DNA of 64,000 nt, taken from NCBI GenBank assembly GCA_039985655.1, contig JBDWSF010000008.1:1-64000 (forward strand). The letters are read 5' to 3'. A program made the position numbers and the translations under genes. The stretch's first letter is position 1. Every line of letters begins with the position of its first letter. This document shows positions 58,702-64,000 of the stretch, piece after piece. The notes under the pieces were generated by a model. It saw only the letters and a program-made list of their open reading frames with translations, searched no databases and had not been told where the DNA came from. Source of the DNA: Postechiella sp039985655. GTDB taxonomy: Bacteria; Bacteroidota; Bacteroidia; Flavobacteriales; Flavobacteriaceae.

Positions 58702-59302
58702 GCTCCAATTTACAAAGCATTTCTGTTAGATCTTCTATAATATTTTGACCTTTATTTTTGTTATACCAATGTTGTAAATCTTCTTTAAATTCTGAAGTTA
58801 ACGCACCATTTTCAGCTTTAAATCGGTTAACATAACCTGTCGCTTCACTAGGTCTTGGACCAAAAGTATCTATAACTTCTCCAGAAGCATTATCTAACAT
58901 AATGACCTTAGGGATTGCCCGTCCGCCATTCGTTAAAAAAGCATCGATTAACTCAGGATTATCATCACGAAGTACCACTTTAAAATCTATATTATCATTT
59001 AAATTAGCCACTTTATTTAAAACAGGCATTATATGTGCCGCATCACCACACCAACTTTCGGTGATAACCAACCATGTAACCGACTCGCTAAATCCTTGAA
59101 TTTTTTCTTGAGCGTCTTCAGAGATCTTCACTGTTTTGTCCCAGCGTTTCATACGCTTGTCGTTTAGCTTAGTGTAATTCACTAAAGCTTCTGTTTTTTC
59201 GCTTCCAGTGGTAGAGTTTTCTTCGGCTAATTGTTTTACCAATACTCTATAATCTTGATAAGATGTGCTATGCTTTATACTTTCAGCTATGATTGTGTCC
59301 AT
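58685..59302 (-). CDS. Thioredoxin-family protein with a single active-site cysteine
   Basis: 205 residues of thioredoxin-like fold: helical N terminus (about 1-70), then WLVITESWCGDAAHIMPVLNKVA with the motif WCGDA (Cys85) in place of CxxC, VVLRDDNPELIDAFLTNGGRAIPKVIMLD containing the cis-proline, and a C-terminal helix. The resolving cysteine is replaced by Ala, so it cannot act as a classical disulfide oxidoreductase; such proteins are frequent in Flavobacteriia. Further cysteines in the tail (MLCKLEPSVCQ) might take part. Convergent overlap of 17 bases with the previous gene. Confidence 0.87.
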   Translation of the reverse strand: MDTIIAESIKHSTSYQDYRVLVKQLAEENSTTGSEKTEALVNYTKLNDKRMKRWDKTVKISEDAQEKIQGFSESVTWLVITESWCGDAAHIMPVLNKVANLNDNIDFKVVLRDDNPELIDAFLTNGGRAIPKVIMLDNASGEVIDTFGPRPSEATGYVNRFKAENGALTSEFKEDLQHWYNKNKGQNIIEDLTEMLCKLEPSVCQ

Positions 59303-59320
59303 AATTTATTTTTAATAAAA

Positions 59321-59328
59321 CAAAATTA
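59321..59328 (-). promoter_or_regulatory. Putative -7 box (TAATTTTG on minus strand) for the thioredoxin-family gene
   Basis: Exact TAnnTTTG match 18 bases ahead of the ATG on the minus strand; no clear -33 element. Confidence 0.35.
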
Positions 59329-59414
59329 ATATCTTGTACTTGCTTTTAAGATGATATTTGTCATACTTTTATCATAAACCTTACGGTACTGATACTAAAT
59401 TTAATACATAACAC

Positions 59415-59978
59415 ATGAAAAAACACAGATGTCATTGGTGCATTGGTGATGATTTATACGAAGCTTATCATGATGAAGAATGGGGCGTTCCCGTTTATGA
59501 TGATGACACCTTATTTGAATTTCTGATTTTGGAAACCTTCCAAGCAGGTTTAAGTTGGATCACTATTTTACGAAAACGTGAAAATTTCAAAAAAGCTTTT
59601 GATAATTTCGATTATAAAAAAATAGCCAATTATAAACAAGATAAAATTGATGCTTTGCTTTTAGACGCTGGCATTATTCGGAATAAATTAAAAGTAAATG
59701 CTACCATTACAAATGCGCAAGCTTTTATGAAAATACAAGACGAATTTGGCAGTTTTAGTAAATACATTTGGGGTTTTGTTGACGGAAAACCCATTAATAA
59801 TGTCTTTAAAAGTTTAAGCGAAGTTCCTGCAAATACTCCTTTAAGTGATACCCTTAGTAAAGACTTAAAAAAACGAGGTTTTAAATTTGTTGGCTCCACG
59901 GTGGTTTACTCACACATGCAAGCTACTGGTATGGTAAATGATCATGAAACGAGCTGTTTTAGGTATAGTGAGGTTTGA
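59415..59978 (+). CDS. tag: DNA-3-methyladenine glycosylase I
   Basis: 187 residues. Tag removes 3-methyladenine from alkylated DNA. Zinc-binding start KHRCHWC, and the family core DDLYEAYHDEEWGVPVYDDDTLFEFLILETFQAGLSWITILRKRENF (in parts) are intact, as is SHMQATGMVNDHETSCFRY near the end, which supplies the other zinc ligands. A single gene flanked by minus-strand genes on both sides. Confidence 0.96.
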   Translation: MKKHRCHWCIGDDLYEAYHDEEWGVPVYDDDTLFEFLILETFQAGLSWITILRKRENFKKAFDNFDYKKIANYKQDKIDALLLDAGIIRNKLKVNATITNAQAFMKIQDEFGSFSKYIWGFVDGKPINNVFKSLSEVPANTPLSDTLSKDLKKRGFKFVGSTVVYSHMQATGMVNDHETSCFRYSEV

Positions 59979-60078
59979 TTTTTTTTTTAGGGTTTAATTG
60001 AAACTGGTTTGTATAAGGATATTCACTTATTTTTATTTGATACTTCATTATTATATTGAACAAACTAGGAGCCGTTTA

Positions 60079-60690
60079 TTATTTTTCCCCTGTCAATAAG
60101 AATACAGGATAATTGCCTGTAGGCTTTTCTACTACACTCGCATTTTGAATTTTCAAGTCTCTAAACCCTGCCTCTTTAGCAATATTAAGAAATTCTTCTC
60201 TATCAAATCCAAAGTGAAACACCCCTGTATCAGTTGTGTGAAATGAACCATCTTCTTTATCTAGATCAGCAATAGCTATTGAACCATTATTATTAAGTAA
60301 TGAGTGAAATCTCTTAAACAACTCCAGAACATTCTTTGTATGATGAATTGTCATAGATGAAATAATAACATCAAAAGTCTCGTTAAGTGTTTCTTTTGTT
60401 AAATCAATTTCTTTTATTTGAAGTCTACAGTCGATTGCACCTATTTTTGATCTTAGAACTTCATTCATTGATGCAGAAATATCAATTGCGGTAATTTCTC
60501 CTACGTGTGGAGCAATTTTAGACAACAATAAGCCTGTACCCGAACCAAAATCCATAACACTCATTTCTTTTGAAAATAACGATTCTTTCAAAATTGCTTG
60601 AGCTATATTTTCAACATTTTGTGTTCTAGATTTCTGTTTATCGTAATCTTTTGCCTTTTCTAAAAAATAATCTTTCTGTACAAATTTCAT
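60079..60690 (-). CDS. Class I SAM-dependent methyltransferase
   Basis: The frame opens at 60747, but the ATG at 60690 gives MKFVQKDYFLEKAKDYDKQ, the usual family start, and 203 residues. SAM-binding motif I MSVMDFGSGTGLLLSKIAP, acidic end of strand 2 in EITAIDISASM, motif II TFDVIISSMTIHH and ADLDKEDGSFH follow in order. This is the UbiE/Methyltransf_11-type fold; the C-terminal FHFGFDREEFLNIAKEAGF is typical. Substrate unknown. Minus strand, single gene. Confidence 0.88.
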   Translation of the reverse strand: MKFVQKDYFLEKAKDYDKQKSRTQNVENIAQAILKESLFSKEMSVMDFGSGTGLLLSKIAPHVGEITAIDISASMNEVLRSKIGAIDCRLQIKEIDLTKETLNETFDVIISSMTIHHTKNVLELFKRFHSLLNNNGSIAIADLDKEDGSFHTTDTGVFHFGFDREEFLNIAKEAGFRDLKIQNASVVEKPTGNYPVFLLTGEK

Positions 60691-60805
60691 CTTATTTGTT
60701 ATTTGTTGCCAACTCATAACGGATATAAAACATTGAGATAATTTCATATCTGAACTTAAACGAAATTAGTTGATTTTTTTCTACAAAGTCAAATTTTATT
60801 AAAGC

Positions 60806-61429
60806 TTACAAATACCCCAAAAACAAATCTCTAGAAACATCTTCTGCCCCTAAACTTTCTAAATGATTGGTATACACTTGGCAATCTATAAGTTTGTAAT
60901 TTGTCTTTTGAATAAACGTGATAAACCCTACTTTACTAGCATTACTTTCAGTAGTAAACATGCTTTCGCCACAAAACACGTCGTTACCTAAATCGATACC
61001 GTAAAGACCAGCGACAAGTTTATTGTCTCTCCAAACTTCAATGGATTTTGCATAGCCCAATTCATGAAGCTTAACATAAGCTTCAATCATCGTATTGGTT
61101 ATCCAAGTATCACTTTGTCCGCTACGTTTTATTTTAGAACACGACGTAATCACGGCTTTAAAAGCTTTATTGACAGTTACTGTGTAATCGCAATTACGCA
61201 GTATTTGCTTCATACTTTTCGAGACTTTCAACTTTTCGGGAAACAATACAAACCGTGGATCTGGAGACCACCACACGATAGGTTCACCTGAATCGAACCA
61301 AGGAAATATACCCGACTTATATGCTAATAACAAACGCTCTACAGACAAATCGCCACCAATAGCCAAAACACCTTCTGGTGAAGCTTCGGTAACATCAGGA
61401 AACCATATGTCTTGGGTTAGGTATTGCAT
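60806..61429 (-). CDS. aat: Leucyl/phenylalanyl-tRNA-protein transferase
   Basis: 207 residues. Aat adds Leu or Phe to proteins with N-terminal Arg or Lys, marking them for ClpAP via ClpS. The family pattern is complete: WFPDVTEASPEGVLAIGGDLS, LLAYKSGIFPWFDSGEPIVWWSPDPRFVLFPE (in parts) and GGLYGIDLG-like VAGLYGIDLGNDVFCGESMF, then DCQVYTNHLESLGAEDVSRDLF. Length is normal for the group. Confidence 0.96.
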   Translation of the reverse strand: MQYLTQDIWFPDVTEASPEGVLAIGGDLSVERLLLAYKSGIFPWFDSGEPIVWWSPDPRFVLFPEKLKVSKSMKQILRNCDYTVTVNKAFKAVITSCSKIKRSGQSDTWITNTMIEAYVKLHELGYAKSIEVWRDNKLVAGLYGIDLGNDVFCGESMFTTESNASKVGFITFIQKTNYKLIDCQVYTNHLESLGAEDVSRDLFLGYL

Positions 61430-61550
61430 ATATAAGCTACATCTTCGATTTATGCGTCGCTCTAATTTTACTTTTTTATAAAATGTGGCAGTCTCATTAA
61501 AAAATATATAGATTGCCGCAGTCGTTACGCTTTATCAAAGACGACTGCTA

Positions 61551-61588
61551 AAAAACAAAAAACCTCAACATTATAAAAATATTGAGGT
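61551..61588 (-). terminator. Intrinsic terminator of the DUF3127 gene
   Basis: On the minus strand CCTCAATATT...ATGTTGAGG forms an 11-pair stem (61562-61572 with 61578-61588, one G-U) followed by a T run. It lies about 45 bases past the DUF3127 stop. Confidence 0.82.
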
Positions 61589-61600
61589 CGGTTTTTATAA

Positions 61601-61627
61601 GATTCCTGCCTTCGCAGAAATAACAAA
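61601..61627. repeat. Short dispersed repeat, variant of the 30486 element in inverse orientation
   Basis: Reads GATTCCTGCC...GCAGAAATAAC; its reverse complement matches 30486-30513 closely (TTATT.CTGC.AAGGCAGGAAT). Confidence 0.6.
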
Positions 61628-61632
61628 ATCAA

Positions 61633-62010
61633 TTAGAAAGGTAAATCGTCGTGATCTTCTTCTTTTAAATCGCCAGCTGGTTCAAAAGCATCTGCTGGTG
61701 GTACTGGAGGCATTCCCGCTGCTGGAGCATCTGCTTGTAATGCTTCTATTCTCCATCCTTGGATAGAGTTAAAATATTTCGTTTCTCCTTGTGGATTAAC
61801 CCACTCTCTACCACGTAAATTAATGCTTATTTTTACTTGTTGCCCAGCTGCATAACTGTTTAATAAATCACATTTATCTTGAACAAATTCCACCATAATA
61901 TGTTGTGGATATTGTTCTTCTGTAGTGACAACAACTTCTCTTTTTCTAAACCCATTACTTCCAAAAGTTTGAGTTTCTCCTACCATTTTAATACTTCCTT
62001 GAACTTCCAT
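61633..62010 (-). CDS. DUF3127 family OB-fold protein
   Basis: 125 residues. Pattern MEVQGSIKMVGETQTFGSNGFRKREVVVTTEEQYPQHIMVEF (in parts), then GQQVKISINLRGREWVNPQGETKYFNSIQGWRIE and a Pro/Ala linker ending in acidic EEDHDDLPF. This layout, an OB-like domain followed by an acidic tail ending DLPF, mirrors single-stranded DNA-binding proteins; the tail could contact SSB partners. Function has not been established. It has its own terminator. Confidence 0.88.
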   Translation of the reverse strand: MEVQGSIKMVGETQTFGSNGFRKREVVVTTEEQYPQHIMVEFVQDKCDLLNSYAAGQQVKISINLRGREWVNPQGETKYFNSIQGWRIEALQADAPAAGMPPVPPADAFEPAGDLKEEDHDDLPF

Positions 62011-62074
62011 TTATTATAAATATTTATTTTATTAATTGTGATTTATTCGTTTATTATATCTGCCAGTGCCTTAT

Positions 62075-62944
62075 TTAAGACAACAATATTTTCCATGCAC
62101 TATCTATATCTCCAAAACTTAAATACTTTTGTGCCAATTTGTGTTTTTCTCTATGTGTTGCGGTTTTAATATTGGGATAGCGTTCACCCAAATCGTTTAT
62201 AAAAACATCAACATCACTTTGAGTTGGTAAAACTTCTACATTACCCAACATTCCTAAATTATTACCTGTTAAAATCATACTGTTTTTAACAAAATCAGGA
62301 AAACGATCTACACCTACACCATGTGTACTAATAGGCTTAGGTATTTCAAAAAAACCTTTATTCGCTCTGCTATAATAACTTCCTCCTGCTCTGGCGACTA
62401 AATCTAATTTCTTTTGATTTATAGTGTCATCTTCATTTAAAATAGCATCATCTATATGCAATTTTACAACTTCGCAAATTACTAAATTACCAGCACCACC
62501 TTCGGTTCCTAATTTAATAATATCATTCACCTTACATTCCATTTGCACTGGTGATTCGGCAACACGAAACGGCTTAACAAGATCTGACTTTAACATCGTT
62601 AATCCTGCTTTATCAAACTCATTCACCCCATCAGCATATTCTGTACTAGACAATGACATTTGATGTACCAAATCATAATTCACCACATTTATTACAACCT
62701 CCTTTGTGGCCTCAACATTTTGCAATGTATGTTTCGTTGTATTATCTCGAACACGTCTTGCTGGCGAAAAAATTAAAATAGGCGGATTTGCACTAAATAC
62801 ATTAAAAAAGCTAAATGGCGATAAATTCGGATTTCCTTTTTCGTCTACCGTACTAGCAAAAGCTATTGGCCTTGGCGCAACGGCACTTAACAAATAACTA
62901 TGTAGTTTACTGGTTGTTACGCTTTTTGGATCAAACGAAGCCAT
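62075..62944 (-). CDS. Flavin reductase-like FMN-binding protein
   Basis: 289 residues. The FMN-binding split-barrel start is typical: VAPRPIAFASTVDEKGNPNLSPFSFFNVFSANPPILIFSP (in parts), followed by LQNVEATKEVVINVVNY and SPVQMECKV. Such proteins bind FMN and reduce or transfer electrons from NAD(P)H; many long members (around 290 residues) have a C-terminal extension of unknown use, present here from about 205. Substrate unknown. Single gene, divergent from the terminal histidine kinase. Confidence 0.9.
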   Translation of the reverse strand: MASFDPKSVTTSKLHSYLLSAVAPRPIAFASTVDEKGNPNLSPFSFFNVFSANPPILIFSPARRVRDNTTKHTLQNVEATKEVVINVVNYDLVHQMSLSSTEYADGVNEFDKAGLTMLKSDLVKPFRVAESPVQMECKVNDIIKLGTEGGAGNLVICEVVKLHIDDAILNEDDTINQKKLDLVARAGGSYYSRANKGFFEIPKPISTHGVGVDRFPDFVKNSMILTGNNLGMLGNVEVLPTQSDVDVFINDLGERYPNIKTATHREKHKLAQKYLSFGDIDSAWKILLS

Positions 62945-62962
62945 TCCTCTTTTTTATTTTAA

Positions 62963-62970
62963 CAAATGTA
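62963..62970 (-). promoter_or_regulatory. Putative -7 box (TACATTTG on minus strand) for the flavin reductase gene
   Basis: Exact TAnnTTTG match 18 bases ahead of the ATG on the minus strand; -33 element at poor spacing. Confidence 0.4.
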
Positions 62971-63064
62971 ACTAATCTGTTATTCAACTAAAAATCGATT
63001 TACTAACAACTTGGACAATAATATTAACAGAATTACATTATATTAGAAATTAAATAGTTTTAAA

Positions 63065-64000
63065 GTGGTTTTTACAAAATACAGTAACACCTTCCGTTGG
63101 ACAATGATTGCAATATCTTTTGTAATTGTATCTCTTATATTATGGAATACCTATATCTTTTTTCAAAATTTTAAAGATGAAGAACGTAGCAAAATGAAAA
63201 TCTGGTCTGGTGCCCAACAAGAACTAAGTCAAAGTAGTGATTTAAACGTCAATATAGGAGAGCTCCCTATGCAGATTATACAGAGCAACAACACGACACC
63301 TATGATTCTTCTCAATAAAGATGGTAGTTACAGCTACAATAACATTGATGATGAGAAAGCTAAAGATTCTGCATATATACAAAAGCTTATTTTAAAATTT
63401 CAAAGCGAAAATAAACCTCATGAAATTATATTTAAAGATGAGATTTTACAAACTTTATATTACGGAAATTCTCCTCTATTAAACAAATTAAAATATTACC
63501 CACTGGCTTTAATTTTAATCATTGTTTTATTTGTTGCCGTTATTTTTTTCTTTTATAGCAGTACTAAAAATGCCACTCAAAACAAATTATGGTCTGGAAT
63601 GGCAAAAGAGACAGCCCATCAAATTGGCACACCGTTATCTTCTTTAATTGGTTGGACAGAAATATTAAAAACTGAAAACGTAAATCCCGATTACATTGTT
63701 GAAATTGAAAAAGATATAGACAGGCTAAAAACAATTACTGAGCGTTTTAGTAAAATAGGATCGATAACACCTCTAGAACCCTTAGATATTATTTCTGAAA
63801 CGATAGAATCTTTCGATTATTTAAAAGCACGATTATCTAAACTTGTAGAGTTTGAAATTATAACGCCCGAAGGCGATATTCCTGTTAATTTGAATAAACA
63901 ATTATATAGCTGGACTATTGAAAATTTAGTTAAAAATGCTGTTGATGCTATGAAAGGCCGCGGTAAATTAACCCTTGAAATATCGCAACTAGAAAACGAT
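63065..64000 (+). CDS. Membrane-bound sensor histidine kinase, 3' end outside the window
   Basis: An open frame of 312 codons runs to the window edge. GTG at 63065 gives VVFTKYSNTFRWTMIAISFVIVSLILW with the first membrane helix; ATG at 63104 is the alternative. A periplasmic segment of about 110 residues is followed by a second helix (LALILIIVLFVAVIFFFY, about 150-168). The H-box KETAHQIGTPLSSLIGW (phosphorylated His185) and the N-box ENLVKNAVDAMKGRGKL are visible; the rest of the ATPase domain is cut off. The HQIGTPL form is typical of Bacteroidota kinases. Signal and partner are unknown. Confidence 0.92.
   Translation, partial: MVFTKYSNTFRWTMIAISFVIVSLILWNTYIFFQNFKDEERSKMKIWSGAQQELSQSSDLNVNIGELPMQIIQSNNTTPMILLNKDGSYSYNNIDDEKAKDSAYIQKLILKFQSENKPHEIIFKDEILQTLYYGNSPLLNKLKYYPLALILIIVLFVAVIFFFYSSTKNATQNKLWSGMAKETAHQIGTPLSSLIGWTEILKTENVNPDYIVEIEKDIDRLKTITERFSKIGSITPLEPLDIISETIESFDYLKARLSKLVEFEIITPEGDIPVNLNKQLYSWTIENLVKNAVDAMKGRGKLTLEISQLEND

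Overview
The window is low-GC DNA of the class Flavobacteriia (Bacteroidota), probably family Flavobacteriaceae. The evidence is a type IX secretion/gliding gene set (SprA, RemB, three PorP/SprF-type or OmpA-type envelope proteins, substrates with both kinds of T9SS C-terminal sorting domain), absence of Shine-Dalgarno sequences, many matches to the Bacteroidota promoter -7 box TAnnTTTG, and gene orders typical of the group (ruvA-sprA-gcvH-vanZ-tonB-remB; ctaB-coxIII-coxIII-coxIV-sco; ftsX-DUF3098-uppP-truB). Nearly every base is coding. I saw no rRNA, tRNA, CRISPR array, insertion sequence or prophage, and no gene-free stretch exceeds 300 bases; the two longest gaps (27968-28249 and 53814-54076) hold copies of a structured dispersed repeat.

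Layout. 1-5041: 3' part of a giant type-B T9SS surface protein followed by its PorP/SprF-like and OmpA/PD40 partners. 5192-6706: a type-A T9SS secreted protein. 6881-12576: ruvB, a cytochrome P450, queG and maeB. 12627-25326: ruvA, sprA (the T9SS translocon), gcvH, a VanZ-like protein, two TonB paralogues and remB. 25464-26330: a metallo-beta-lactamase-fold lipoprotein on the minus strand. 26490-32084: haem O synthase, cytochrome oxidase subunits III/III/IV, a cysteine-less SCO-like protein, SCO, DUF420 and a small CxxC membrane protein, i.e. an oxidase assembly block. 32216-37865: a complete five-gene MacAB-TolC-like export operon with two different permeases. 37968-38645 tsaB. 38849-45747: minus-strand block (MscS channel, DUF1304, YyaL-type DUF255 protein, dodecin, a type-B T9SS protein, Nfu/NifU). 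45920-46924 a second PorP/SprF. 47008-48895 VWA and SIMPL proteins. 49106-52142 a LytS/LytTR two-component pair. 52259-53813 two adjacent unassigned genes that I read as a clan CD-like and an NlpC/P60-like cysteine hydrolase pair. 54077-58701 DMT transporter, ftsX, DUF3098, uppP, truB, TonB-C-like protein. 58685-62944 thioredoxin-like, tag, methyltransferase, aat, DUF3127, flavin reductase. 63065-64000 start of a histidine kinase cut by the window edge.

How it fits together. Three modules concern the envelope: T9SS/gliding (adhesin triad, SprA, RemB, second PorP/SprF, three secreted substrates), a MacAB-TolC-type exporter, and peptidoglycan/undecaprenyl functions (FtsX, UppP). The cytochrome oxidase block gives aerobic respiration. 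Starts were refined where the longest ORF ran into a repeat or left a signal peptide behind a spurious N-terminal tail; several genes appear to use TTG or GTG starts. The least explained items are the dispersed GCGTTAGGGAT...GCCCAA elements, the cysteine hydrolase pair, and the run of TonB-C domains ending in the RemB fusion. All family calls come from reading the translated sequence; no database search was run.
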